Source: Candidatus Poribacteria bacterium | GTDB lineage: Bacteria; Poribacteria; WGA-4E; PCPOR2b | Direction of reading: 5' to 3' | Assembly: GCA_003635265.1 (NCBI GenBank) | Contig: PYIZ01000044.1 | Location: 62,001 to 126,000, forward strand | DNA length: 64,000 nt | Part shown: positions 15,512 through 24,695 of the stretch, in pieces | How the letters are laid out: each line of letters opens with the position of its first letter | Numbering within the stretch: the stretch's first letter is position 1 | Program-made: the position numbers and the translations under genes | Notes under the pieces: model-generated | Database searches by the model: none | What the model saw: the letters and a program-made list of their open reading frames with translations, nothing else | Told to the model about the DNA's origin: nothing

Positions 15512-18500
15512 TTACTTCAGAATCAGCATTCGCCGCGTCGCTGAGAACTCTCCCGCCGTCAGTGTGTAGAAATAGAGACCACTGGCAACAGATTCTCCAA
15601 GCTGATTCCGCCCATCCCAATACGCCGCACGACCTCGGCTCTGATACATACCCGCTGCTTGATACCCTAACGCCAAACGCCGAATTAACCGCCCGTTCAT
15701 ATCATAAACCATCAGTGTTACGTTTGCTGACTCTGCCAATTGATACGGTATCCATGTCTCTGGGTTAAACGGATTTGGATAGTTACGGAGCAGCGCGGTT
15801 TCTTTTGGTATCAGTGAGGCTAATAGACTTTCAAGAAATTCTATGCCCTGCTTGAAGACAAGCGAGCCATCATCTTCCAATCGTGCCTGTGCTATCCACG
15901 CTTCTATCATCGCAGGATCTAGTCCCGCTGCTTCAGCTGCCGCTGGAGCGAGTGCTGTGGTATTGCCCATCTCCCGTATTGCGAGGACGAGGTCGAGAAT
16001 GCTGACGATGCCATCGCCGTTGAGATCCACCGGGGAGTCGGCGGGCACCCTTTGACCAAACTGCTGTGCGATGAGAACTAGGTCTAGGATACTGACCCTT
16101 CCATCTCTATTCACATCCCCGGTTGCCAGTTGTTCCTCCACAGTGATGTAAATCTGTTGAGGTACTGCTGGGATGTGTTCCCCGGTAATGCTAGCGAATT
16201 CAAAGTTTTGCAGTGTCAGCTCTGTTTCGCCGGACGACTTTGCCTTGAATTTTACCTGAAGCACAGTGCCGGTGCCGGTCACACCTTGGGTGGACAGGCG
16301 TATAGCACTGAGTCCCGTAATTTTACCGGCTGCATTATCAATGCTGCCACCTCGGAAGAAAGTGTTTCCGCTGTCAATCTTCAAGAAATCGCCTTCGGTC
16401 ACCTCAATCGCTTCAAGGACGGTAGGATCAAACGCAATATCAAACTGCCATCCCGCCAAGTCGAAGACATTTTCAGCGCGAATGTCGAAGGTAAAGGTAT
16501 CGCCTGTATGAATTGGTGTTTGGGAAAAAACGTGGCCGACACTGGGATTTGCCACCGTATATTCCGTGTCGGGTTCAAACCCAAAGAAGCCGTTACTCCG
16601 TGTGTGAACCGCGACTAACAGAACGTTTCGCCCCTGCTTCAGCGTGACTGGGAAGAAATCGGTGTAATCCTCACTATCATGACGATTCCGTTTGAGACGT
16701 TCATAAATCAAAGGCCCATTGAGCCAGACCCTTGCCCCGCGATCGCCACCGACATACATCGTTGTTTCCTGTTCCCGTGGTGAATGCAGAGACACAGTGC
16801 CGTAGACAGTTCCGTTAGGAATTGTCTGTTTCAGCATATCTTCAATGTTATTCCACCCTGTAGGTGGGAGTCTGTGGAAAGTCCACACGCTATCTCCGAC
16901 CAAGTTTCCCTCTGTTGCCCCGTGGGTCGCAATCTCTACCTCCGTCACCTCACCGCCACTCGCCTCTGATAACCAATCGGTGTCATTCACATTCTCGCCC
17001 GTTGTGTCTGGTAACACGACCCATAGCCACGGACCTTCGATCTTCGGTCCCCCTTTTGGGAATGCCGGATTATCATAAAAAGTAAGTGTTATATTCTCCC
17101 GTAACCCGTCCAGAGGCGAAAGGTCAGCGATGTTGTTATGAGCAAGATTTAGCCATCTCAATTGGGTTAAATTCACAAGGGGAGAGACACTTGATATGTT
17201 GTTTTGGTGAAGATCTAACCATTCCAGTTGGGATAACCTTGCAAGTGGAGAGATGTCCGAGATGTTAGTTGCGCGAAGTTCTAACCATTTCAACTGGGTG
17301 AGCTTCGCAAGTGGAGAGATGTCCGAGACGTCATTATTATGAAGATCCAGACGGGTTAATCCGGTTAAGTTCGCAAGTGGGGAGATATCTGATATTTCTT
17401 GGCGGGCAAGATACAGTTCTTTCAAGCCTGTTAATCCCGCAAGCGGCGTAAGGTCGGATATATTACCGCCACAAAAATTTATCATCTCCAATTTTGTTAG
17501 TCCCGCAAGGGGCGATAAATCGGATATAGCGTTTCCCCAACTGCCGATGAATTTCAAGTTGACTAGTCCTGCAAGTGGGGATATATCGGATATGCCGGGC
17601 GTGCGGTTGAATCCTAAAGACTCTAAGTTAATGAGTCCTGCCAGTGGTGAGAAATCGGATACATTTGTGTCGGTGAAATGTAAATACTCCAAATTGATTA
17701 GCCCTGCAAGCGGGGATAGATCGGATACGTTAAAAGTAAAATCTAAAACCTCCAGATTAATTAATCCTGCAAGCGGGGATAGATCGGACGGCTGGAAGTT
17801 GTGGTCCAGCCTCAGTTCACGGAGGTTTATTAAACCTGCAAGGGGGGATAGGTCAGAAATCTCATTATCATCAAATCGTAAAAGCCGCAGATTGGTTGCA
17901 AACTGAATACCTGTCAAATCACGAATACTCCTATTCCTCGCTACAAGTCTTCCCAATCCCTCCATCTCCTCCACAGTAATAGGTGTATTGGGACCTTTAC
18001 CAAGTGCTTCCGCGATTGCCGCACGCAGGTTCGTATCTGGAATCTGAACAACGGCCTCCGGTTTCTGTTCTGGTGGTGTTACAATGGGAGGCACCACGAC
18101 GGCCGTCGGGAAATTCAGCGCGAAAACTATATCCCGAAAATTTGATGTCCATGCGTCCCGTTTCATACTCCCGCTTGCACTGTCTAACACCAGCAAGCCT
18201 GCGTTCTGTAACCCCACATTCTCTCGAATCGTTGCCAAGAAGGCTTCGGTTTCTAAACCGACTACAGCAGCGGCGTATGCAGCGTCCACCGGTCCATGGA
18301 ACGCTTCGTGGAAACGGGAAATTGGTTCAATGTCATCAAACATACCACCCGTTGCTTCCAATGCCTCCTTGTACCTCTCCATATCCCCCTGCAAGAGCGT
18401 GTCCATCTCTGACTGCTCGACGTAGAGGCGCAACGCTTGTGCTTTGTCGTAAGTTGGGTTGGTTTTACTCTCTATCACAGCACGCACTTGGTCGTCAAAT

Positions 18501-19780
18501 GTCTTCATACCCTCCGTATGGCAACCGAAACAGGAAATCCCGTTGCGTACTGTTGGATCACTCGCGGCGGGGTTGGATACAATATTGATTGGTGCTTCGT
18601 CCAAACGAAAACCAATTGCATTGGCCAAGTAGTAAGCTTGCAACCCGTTGGGTAAATTAAAGATAACCTCTCCTCCATCATGCGTGAAGTCGAGTGGGTG
18701 GTTGAAGATGTTCTGTGTTCCAACATTGCCAGCAAAGTCGTAGCTTTTCCAATACGCGCCATCTCGAAAGGCATGCCGCTCCACCATCCGGTTGTTATTA
18801 GAGACACCGGAGTTATTGAATCCCGCCCGCCACACACGAACCCCCGGTGCGTCGCGGAGATTGCGGTTCACATTAATACCCAATCGGGTTTCTAGCTCCT
18901 TATCTGTCAATGGTAGAGATAGTATATCGTGATACAGCGGTGGGGTGGCTGCCGTTGCTACGAACCAGTCGACATGAACCGATGGTATGCTACTCTTCGT
19001 TTCTGTTTGTAACCGTCCCAGTTGTGCCCGTAGTGAGGTCTGGGTCGGTGCTTCAAACCCGATGTGATAGGGATATGCTGTTTCTATCTGCCCCCAAGCA
19101 TCATTGACATCCCACTCGTAGTGTCGTAGGTCAATGTAGAAGATTGTTTCTTGTTGATCAATCGGTTCTGGGTTGATAACTGTCCCTCCCCATGAGAGGC
19201 TATTAACCAGTTTATAGAGTGCTTTGCGATATTCTTGGAGTATCCCCGCTGACTCGCCTGCGTTATAGAGATGTGTCATTGTGAAATAACGGGCAAAGGC
19301 ACGGTCAAACGATGAAAGGGACATCAGGTGCGTTTCAATAGTATTGAGTACTTCGCTAGGGGGTATGAACTGCCCATCGGTTGTAGGGGGTGCCGCCCAA
19401 TCGGGAGCACCGGCTAATATCCAGTTCTTAATCGTTTCAATCTGTGAATCGGGGAGCGGGGGACCGCCCAGCGGCATGAGTGGTCCCCCTTCTCCGAGAA
19501 GCCGCTTATACAACCTAGAAGTCTCCGGGTTTCCCGGAACAACAGAACCGTTTTCTGTGATGAGTGCATTATGCTCAATTAAGAGTGTCTCTTTATAGGC
19601 ACCGTCAGGACCGTGACAGATGAGGCAGCTCTGTTCAAAGATAGCGTAGGCGTCTTGGGCTATCTGTTGTTGGGGGTGTGTCTTTTGAGAACTTATGATG
19701 AGAATTAATGAACTGATGAATGCGATGTGGTGATACTTACAAATCCCAATCAAATAGGGGACTAAATGACACTTAAACAT
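15512..19780 (-). CDS. Secreted di-heme / LRR / cohesin / dockerin protein with C-terminal sorting domain
   Basis: A 1422-residue exported protein. In order: signal-peptide-like start (about 1-33); cytochrome c-type site CLICH (52-56) in a planctomycete-style heme domain; second heme site CFGCH (417-421); internalin-type cap and about 12 leucine-rich repeats with the core SDLSPLAGL (about 616-895); a beta-rich NPCBM/PA14-like domain; a cohesin-like domain (about 1080-1215); a dockerin with two calcium loops, GDVNRDGRVSILDL and VDLNGDGIVSILDL (about 1221-1272); and a FlgD-like C-terminal sorting domain starting NYPNPFNPETW. The open frame extends to 19846, but ATG at 19780 has AGGAGA upstream and gives the signal peptide. 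A TATAAT-like sequence on minus at 19855-19850 also argues against the longer start. Likely a cell-surface redox or oxidation enzyme held by protein-protein modules; substrate unknown. Confidence 0.88.
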   Translation of the reverse strand: MFKCHLVPYLIGICKYHHIAFISSLILIISSQKTHPQQQIAQDAYAIFEQSCLICHGPDGAYKETLLIEHNALITENGSVVPGNPETSRLYKRLLGEGGPLMPLGGPPLPDSQIETIKNWILAGAPDWAAPPTTDGQFIPPSEVLNTIETHLMSLSSFDRAFARYFTMTHLYNAGESAGILQEYRKALYKLVNSLSWGGTVINPEPIDQQETIFYIDLRHYEWDVNDAWGQIETAYPYHIGFEAPTQTSLRAQLGRLQTETKSSIPSVHVDWFVATAATPPLYHDILSLPLTDKELETRLGINVNRNLRDAPGVRVWRAGFNNSGVSNNNRMVERHAFRDGAYWKSYDFAGNVGTQNIFNHPLDFTHDGGEVIFNLPNGLQAYYLANAIGFRLDEAPINIVSNPAASDPTVRNGISCFGCHTEGMKTFDDQVRAVIESKTNPTYDKAQALRLYVEQSEMDTLLQGDMERYKEALEATGGMFDDIEPISRFHEAFHGPVDAAYAAAVVGLETEAFLATIRENVGLQNAGLLVLDSASGSMKRDAWTSNFRDIVFALNFPTAVVVPPIVTPPEQKPEAVVQIPDTNLRAAIAEALGKGPNTPITVEEMEGLGRLVARNRSIRDLTGIQFATNLRLLRFDDNEISDLSPLAGLINLRELRLDHNFQPSDLSPLAGLINLEVLDFTFNVSDLSPLAGLINLEYLHFTDTNVSDFSPLAGLINLESLGFNRTPGISDISPLAGLVNLKFIGSWGNAISDLSPLAGLTKLEMINFCGGNISDLTPLAGLTGLKELYLARQEISDISPLANLTGLTRLDLHNNDVSDISPLAKLTQLKWLELRATNISDISPLARLSQLEWLDLHQNNISSVSPLVNLTQLRWLNLAHNNIADLSPLDGLRENITLTFYDNPAFPKGGPKIEGPWLWVVLPDTTGENVNDTDWLSEASGGEVTEVEIATHGATEGNLVGDSVWTFHRLPPTGWNNIEDMLKQTIPNGTVYGTVSLHSPREQETTMYVGGDRGARVWLNGPLIYERLKRNRHDSEDYTDFFPVTLKQGRNVLLVAVHTRSNGFFGFEPDTEYTVANPSVGHVFSQTPIHTGDTFTFDIRAENVFDLAGWQFDIAFDPTVLEAIEVTEGDFLKIDSGNTFFRGGSIDNAAGKITGLSAIRLSTQGVTGTGTVLQVKFKAKSSGETELTLQNFEFASITGEHIPAVPQQIYITVEEQLATGDVNRDGRVSILDLVLIAQQFGQRVPADSPVDLNGDGIVSILDLVLAIREMGNTTALAPAAAEAAGLDPAMIEAWIAQARLEDDGSLVFKQGIEFLESLLASLIPKETALLRNYPNPFNPETWIPYQLAESANVTLMVYDMNGRLIRRLALGYQAAGMYQSRGRAAYWDGRNQLGESVASGLYFYTLTAGEFSATRRMLILK
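17100..17935. repeat. Tandem repeats encoding internalin-type LRRs
   Basis: Roughly 66-base periodic repeats inside the di-heme protein gene. The recurring plus-strand signature is a variant of CCTGCAAGCGGGGATA followed by GATCGGATA, which reads on minus as SDLSPLAGL. About 12 copies; the outer ones are more diverged than the central ones at 17600-17850, suggesting recent internal duplication. Confidence 0.85.
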
Positions 19781-19935
19781 GAAGGGCGTCTCCTGATGTG
19801 CCAGTTTACGGTGATTGATTCGTGCTTGATATAGATGGCAACTCACGCTATTATAGCATCAAGGGGAAAAAAGTAGAATCAAAAAGATTTGCGACTATAG
19901 GCGAAAAAATTGGCAAAGTGGCAATGATTTAGCAG

Positions 19936-19964
19936 TTGTTCAAAATACCGAAAATTGGTATAAT
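19936..19964 (+). promoter_or_regulatory. Sigma-70-type promoter for the M14 peptidase gene
   Basis: TTGTTC at 19936-19941 and a perfect TATAAT at 19959-19964 are separated by 17 bases. The peptidase ATG follows 33 bases after the -10 box, with GGAG as ribosome site. Seen by pattern only. Confidence 0.5.
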
Positions 19965-19997
19965 ATCATCTTACATCTATGATCACGGAGTGGATCA

Positions 19998-20996
19998 ATG
20001 GCTGAAACTCGGAAAGAGCAGAACGTTACAAGCGATTGGTGGCTTGGAATGCCCCATACCGTCGAACCTAAGATCTTGGAGTGGTTGGAAAAATATCCGG
20101 ACCGATTGGAACTGCGTCACACCACACAATACACCGGGCATAAAATCTACACGCTGACTGTAACGAACAAGGGCATTCCAACAAACGGGAAGAAAAAACT
20201 ATTGACCACCGTGTCCCACGGTCATGAGCCAGCGGGCACTGCGGCAATCATGAATTTTATAAATCAACTGCTCACAGGCGAACACCTCAATGGGCAAAAA
20301 ACAGATTTGGCAGTGGAGACGGTTCTTGATGAAACACTGCTAACCTTTATCCCGATCGCAAATCCCGATGGACGTTCCCGTGCGCCCGTTGACTGTTGGG
20401 ACGGCTCGATTTACAATGCTAGTGAATTTTTCAACTATATGAAGGGTTGGCACACGGATGGCAGTAGATTTGATTGGCCCGAACCACGGGTGTGGAAGCA
20501 GAGCGAGGAGAACGTGGCGCGTGTTGGCATCACCTATGCACAAATCGATGAAGACACCTACGCCGAAAACTTCTGGGCACCGGAGGGCACGCAGTATAAC
20601 GCCTTGATGGAGGAGTTGGGAGAAACCTACTATTACGATGCACTTTTAGACCTACACCAGACCTACGAGGAGGAGGAACAGTACGACACCTTTGTGCAGT
20701 ATGCGGATGCAGATTGGATGCCGAAAGCACAGCAAGAATACGCTATCGCTTGGGGTAAAAAGATACAAGATGCCTTTGAAAAGATTGACACCCACTTCAG
20801 CGGGGTCCGCACCGGTGGCGATGAACGTTGGATTATACACCAGTTTTCCGTCAAATATGGTACTCCCAATCTGCTCTTTGAAGTTCAAAATAATCACCCC
20901 AATACACCAATGGACGAGCAACTTCTTTACGCGGAAACCATAATTCGGGGCAGCGTTGAGTGGTTGCTTCGCAGCAAAATAACCATAGATTCATAA
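19998..20996 (+). CDS. M14-family zinc carboxypeptidase-like protein
   Basis: Metallopeptidase of the carboxypeptidase A superfamily, 332 residues. Zinc ligands are H74 and E77 (HGHE) and H220 (LLDLHQT); the general-base glutamate is E295 in NLLFEVQNN. The substrate carboxylate-binding segment IANPDGRSRA is recognisable. No signal peptide is present, so it acts inside the cell unless exported otherwise; cytosolic M14 proteins often trim murein peptides or modified amino-acid conjugates. It precedes an enolase-superfamily gene by 21 bases and probably shares its transcript, hinting at deacylation of an amidated catabolic substrate. Its promoter at 19936-19964 is well formed. Confidence 0.85.
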   Translation: MAETRKEQNVTSDWWLGMPHTVEPKILEWLEKYPDRLELRHTTQYTGHKIYTLTVTNKGIPTNGKKKLLTTVSHGHEPAGTAAIMNFINQLLTGEHLNGQKTDLAVETVLDETLLTFIPIANPDGRSRAPVDCWDGSIYNASEFFNYMKGWHTDGSRFDWPEPRVWKQSEENVARVGITYAQIDEDTYAENFWAPEGTQYNALMEELGETYYYDALLDLHQTYEEEEQYDTFVQYADADWMPKAQQEYAIAWGKKIQDAFEKIDTHFSGVRTGGDERWIIHQFSVKYGTPNLLFEVQNNHPNTPMDEQLLYAETIIRGSVEWLLRSKITIDS

Positions 20997-21017
20997 CTAA
21001 CCCACAGGAGTATTCCC

Positions 21018-22247
21018 ATGAAGATTAAGCATGTCGAAACAATGACCTTGGATATCCCCTTTTACGCCGACCATGTGACCCGCGCCATGCAGCGAGCCAA
21101 TACCCACAATGAGCGCGTCCATCTGTGTCGCATTGAAACTGACAACGACATCGTTGGATATGGTGATAACACCGTTTCGGATGCGGACCGGTTGATTGGT
21201 CAGAATCCGTTCGTCATCATGAACGACGACTCCATCGGTTTTGGCGCTCAACTGGCTGTGCTAGATATAGCTGGAAAAGCCGCTGGTGCACCAGTACACG
21301 CCCTGCTGGGCGATAAAATACGGGATCGCTGCCCTATCTCTTGGTGGGACATCGACATGCCGCCGGAAGATTGGGTTGCGGAAGCAAAGGAATCCCTCAA
21401 ACGCGGCTATACCACCTTCAAGATGAAAGCCCGCCCTTGGTTCGACATCATTGAGCAAATAGAGACGGTTGGAAAAGTTGTGCCACTCGATTACAAATTC
21501 GATGTGGACTTCAACGGCTTCCTACTGACTCAGGCAAAAGCTGAAATTATCCTCCAGCAGCTTGACCCGCACCCCAATATTGGCATGTATGAGAGTCCCT
21601 TCTATCTCCAGCAGGATTTGACGGGAGCCAAGATACTTCGGGAACGTGTATGCAAGCCCATCGTTGAGCACTACCGCGACGAGGTTCTGCACGCTCATTG
21701 TAGTGATGGCTTTGTAATCGGTGGTGGTGTTACGCAAGTTCGGCGCGATGCTACACTCGCCGCTGCTTTCAACAAACCGTTCTGGCTGCAATTGGTCGGC
21801 ACCGGTATCACGACCGCTTTTGCCGTACATCTCGGCTCAGTCCTCTCGCACGCCCAGCTGCCTTACATCACCTGTTTTGAGTTGTGGGAACACAACCTGC
21901 TTAAAGATGGGCTTGAGGTGAGAGACGGATTCATTGACGTGTCAGACGCACCGGGCCTGGGGATTGAAGTCGATGAGAAGGTCATTGAGAAGTACAAGGT
22001 TGACCCCAACACGCCCACACCGACGGCGTTGTACCGTCAGAAAAAACGTATCCTCCGTATCAATTGGCCCGGCGTTGGAAAGAAACAGCGGGTTTGGGAA
22101 TTCACCGATGAGAGCATTTACCAGCAGGCTTTCTACCAAGGCAACCTCCCCGGCTTTGAGCGTGGCGTAAATCTGGAGGTCATTGAGGACGATAATAGTC
22201 GCGGTTTTCAAAGACAACATGAGAAGCTAGCCGCCCAGGGTTTGTAA
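21018..22247 (+). CDS. Enolase-superfamily (mandelate racemase/muconate lactonizing) enzyme
   Basis: Acid-sugar dehydratase or racemase type, 409 residues, two domains. The barrel shows the K-x-K base motif FKMKARP (K135, K137), the first metal ligand in KFDVDFNG (D162 or D164), and the second in MYESPF (E192). The third ligand is less obvious; E217 in PIVEHYRDE is the best candidate, with no clear His-Asp dyad visible afterwards. About 60 C-terminal residues (ending GFQRQHEKLAAQGL) extend beyond the usual barrel closure. It lies between an M14 peptidase and a molybdenum hydroxylase subunit. The reaction is probably abstraction of a proton alpha to a carboxylate; the substrate is unknown. Confidence 0.85.
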   Translation: MKIKHVETMTLDIPFYADHVTRAMQRANTHNERVHLCRIETDNDIVGYGDNTVSDADRLIGQNPFVIMNDDSIGFGAQLAVLDIAGKAAGAPVHALLGDKIRDRCPISWWDIDMPPEDWVAEAKESLKRGYTTFKMKARPWFDIIEQIETVGKVVPLDYKFDVDFNGFLLTQAKAEIILQQLDPHPNIGMYESPFYLQQDLTGAKILRERVCKPIVEHYRDEVLHAHCSDGFVIGGGVTQVRRDATLAAAFNKPFWLQLVGTGITTAFAVHLGSVLSHAQLPYITCFELWEHNLLKDGLEVRDGFIDVSDAPGLGIEVDEKVIEKYKVDPNTPTPTALYRQKKRILRINWPGVGKKQRVWEFTDESIYQQAFYQGNLPGFERGVNLEVIEDDNSRGFQRQHEKLAAQGL

Positions 22248-22311
22248 TCGTCTGACCGTAGAATGCCCAGTGAGTCCAGAAACTAGTGAACTATGAGAAA
22301 GGAGAATTGTT

Positions 22312-24624
22312 ATGTCGGAATATGCTGTCCTTGGAAAAAGGCTACCCAGAGTCGATGCGCTCGAAAAAGTGACGGGTGCGGCGCAATACGGGGCTGACGT
22401 TCATCTGTCCGGTATGCTCCACGGCAAATTTGTTCGCAGCAAACACCCACATGCAAAGATTGTTAGCATCGATACCAGCAAAGCTGAAGAGCTGCCCGGT
22501 GTACGGGCAGTCATTACTCAAGATGATGTTGAGAGTGGGCGACGAGTCTTTGCTTCTGATAAAGTCTTGTATCTCGGTGAACCGATTGCAGCTGTTGCCG
22601 CAACGGATCCGGATATCGCAGAGGAAGCCGCTGATCTGATTCAGGTCAACTACGAGGTGTTACCTGTTGTTCAGGATGTAACTGAGGCTATCAAGCCGGA
22701 CGCACCGCGTCTGCATAGCGATGATACGAAAGATAGCCCCGCCCGTCGAGCGATTAGAACTGAGTTGCGAAGACTTGAGCGAGATGACTCACAGGATCAC
22801 AGTGCAGAGATTGCTGAGTTAAACGCACAGTTGGAAGCCATCGAAGATGATGTTTACTACAACGTCTCCGCTGAAACACACACGGCGGTTGGCGATGTTG
22901 AAGAGGGCTTCGCCGAATCAGACCTTGTTGTCGAAGATACGTATGTCATCCCACGGGTACACCAGACCTACATGGAACCGCACGTCTCTGTTGCGGATGT
23001 CGATTCCACCGGCAAGGTCACAGTATGGGCAAGCACCCAAGGCCCTTTCGCTATCCGATCCGGCATTGCTGGTACGCTTGGCATTCCACTTAATCAGGTG
23101 AACGTTATCGCGACCACGATGGGCGGCGGATTTGGCGGACGCTTTGGCGTCGCACTCACACATGTTCCGGCGGTTCTACTCTCTCAGAAGACAGGTCGTC
23201 CGGTGAAGATTCAGATGACCCGGGAAGAGGAGTTTACCGATGGACGGCCAGCGCCGGGGTGCGTAATCACACTAAAAACGGGTGTCAAGAACGACGGTAC
23301 AATCCTCGCCCGTCAAGCACTTGCCTTTTGGGATTCCGGTTCCGTATCGGGCGCCTCTATCGGTAGCACCCTTCGTGTACGGGGTGTCTATAAGATTCCA
23401 CATCTGAAGGTTGATGCGTATGGCGTTTACACAAACAAATCCGGGACCGCCGCTTATCGCGCACCGGGTACACCGCAAGCTGCCTTTGCTGGTGAATCCC
23501 AACTTGATGACATTGCGCGCAAACTCGGCATGGATCCGGTTGAATTTCGTCTCCAAAACATGCGCGAAGAGGGCGATCCCATCCCCGGTGGCGGTCAACG
23601 TGGTGGAGCCAGAGAACCGAAGGTTGGCTATAAGGAAACACTGCAAGCGGTCGCCGATGCCGTTGATTGGCAGAACCGAACCACAGGCACCAACCAAGGT
23701 TGGGGTGTCGCGATAGGTGATTGGACAAATGGCTGTGGCCCGGGTGGGATGTTCGTTTCTATCCACGAAGATGGGAGTGCACGAATCTTCCACGGTTCGA
23801 TGGATATCAGCGGCACCGATACTGCAATCACCCAGATTGTTGCCGAAGTATTGACCCTCCCCTACGAGCAGGTTGCAATCACCCGTGGTGATACTGATTC
23901 GGCACCCTATGCAACCGGCTCCGGCGGTAGCGTTGTTACCTTCACGATGGGGAACACCGCCAAGATCGCGGCTGAAGATACACGCCAACGTATCCTTGAA
24001 CTTGCTGCTGAACGATTGAATACGGAGATTGATAACCTCAAGCTGGATGGGGGACAGGTGACCACAGTTGTCGGTGATCCGCCGAAATCGATTGGGTTTG
24101 GTGAGTTGGCTGCATACAGTCTCTCAACAACAGGTGGTCCCATTGTTGGCAAAGGTTCGTTCGCACGGCAACCGACGGCACCTGCCCTTGCGGCACAAAT
24201 CGCTAAAGTTGAGGTCGATACGGAGACGGGCAGGATCAAGGTACTGCAAATGGCGTCTTCACAGGATGTCGGTTTTGCTATCAACCCGATGGCAGTCGAG
24301 GGACAGATTGAGGGCGGCACGGTACAAGGCTACGCTTGGGCAACCATGGAGGAGATGCAGTATGACGAGAACGGTAGCGTGAATCCGGGCTTTGTCGATT
24401 ACCGTGTGCCGACCACCGCGGACCTCCCTACTGTGGAGGCGATCATCGTTGAAGTGGAAGCGCCAAAAGGACCGTTCGGTGCCAAGGGGGTTGGTGAGCC
24501 GCCGATTACGCCCACTTTGGCAACGATGGCGAATGCCGTTGCTGATGCCGTTGGTGTCCGGATAACGGAGCTCCCGATGACACCAGAACGGGTTGTTGAT
24601 GCGATTGGTAACACCTCCGCTTAG
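22312..24624 (+). CDS. Xanthine dehydrogenase family molybdopterin-binding subunit (CoxL/XdhA type)
   Basis: Large catalytic subunit of molybdenum hydroxylases, which hydroxylate purines, aldehydes, aromatics or CO. The 770 residues start with the family N-terminus (LGKRLPRVDALEKVTGAAQYGAD), have the cofactor motif GGGFGGRFG, the substrate-channel segment YRAPGTPQAAFAGESQLDDI, and the catalytic glutamate E729 in GAKGVGEPP. A charged insertion (about 140-180, rich in E, R and D) is unusual. The partner 2Fe-2S and FAD subunits normally encoded beside it are missing, as are cofactor-maturation genes. It lacks the CoxL signature AYRCSFR, so CO oxidation is unlikely. It probably uses subunits encoded elsewhere. 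Confidence 0.9.
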   Translation: MSEYAVLGKRLPRVDALEKVTGAAQYGADVHLSGMLHGKFVRSKHPHAKIVSIDTSKAEELPGVRAVITQDDVESGRRVFASDKVLYLGEPIAAVAATDPDIAEEAADLIQVNYEVLPVVQDVTEAIKPDAPRLHSDDTKDSPARRAIRTELRRLERDDSQDHSAEIAELNAQLEAIEDDVYYNVSAETHTAVGDVEEGFAESDLVVEDTYVIPRVHQTYMEPHVSVADVDSTGKVTVWASTQGPFAIRSGIAGTLGIPLNQVNVIATTMGGGFGGRFGVALTHVPAVLLSQKTGRPVKIQMTREEEFTDGRPAPGCVITLKTGVKNDGTILARQALAFWDSGSVSGASIGSTLRVRGVYKIPHLKVDAYGVYTNKSGTAAYRAPGTPQAAFAGESQLDDIARKLGMDPVEFRLQNMREEGDPIPGGGQRGGAREPKVGYKETLQAVADAVDWQNRTTGTNQGWGVAIGDWTNGCGPGGMFVSIHEDGSARIFHGSMDISGTDTAITQIVAEVLTLPYEQVAITRGDTDSAPYATGSGGSVVTFTMGNTAKIAAEDTRQRILELAAERLNTEIDNLKLDGGQVTTVVGDPPKSIGFGELAAYSLSTTGGPIVGKGSFARQPTAPALAAQIAKVEVDTETGRIKVLQMASSQDVGFAINPMAVEGQIEGGTVQGYAWATMEEMQYDENGSVNPGFVDYRVPTTADLPTVEAIIVEVEAPKGPFGAKGVGEPPITPTLATMANAVADAVGVRITELPMTPERVVDAIGNTSA

Positions 24625-24635
24625 GATTGAACAGC

Positions 24636-24663
24636 GTAGGGAACGCAGATCTGCGTTCCCTAC
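24636..24663. repeat. Perfect 28-bp palindrome, hairpin after molybdenum hydroxylase gene
   Basis: Left arm GTAGGGAACGCAGA, right arm TCTGCGTTCCCTAC, perfectly complementary, 11 bases after the stop codon. There is no T-run, so it is a hairpin that may stabilise or end the transcript. A copy matching at 24 of 28 positions is at 58692-58719. Confidence 0.7.
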
Positions 24664-24695
24664 TGATTGAACTGCCTCAATAGATTGAGAAAACT

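Noticed and set aside
17100..17935. Possible CRISPR array
   Set aside because: The regular repeats are in frame in a coding region and encode leucine-rich repeats; there are no unique spacers.
23272..23988. 238-residue open frame on minus
   Set aside because: Antisense to the molybdenum hydroxylase subunit, which is supported by motifs along its whole length.
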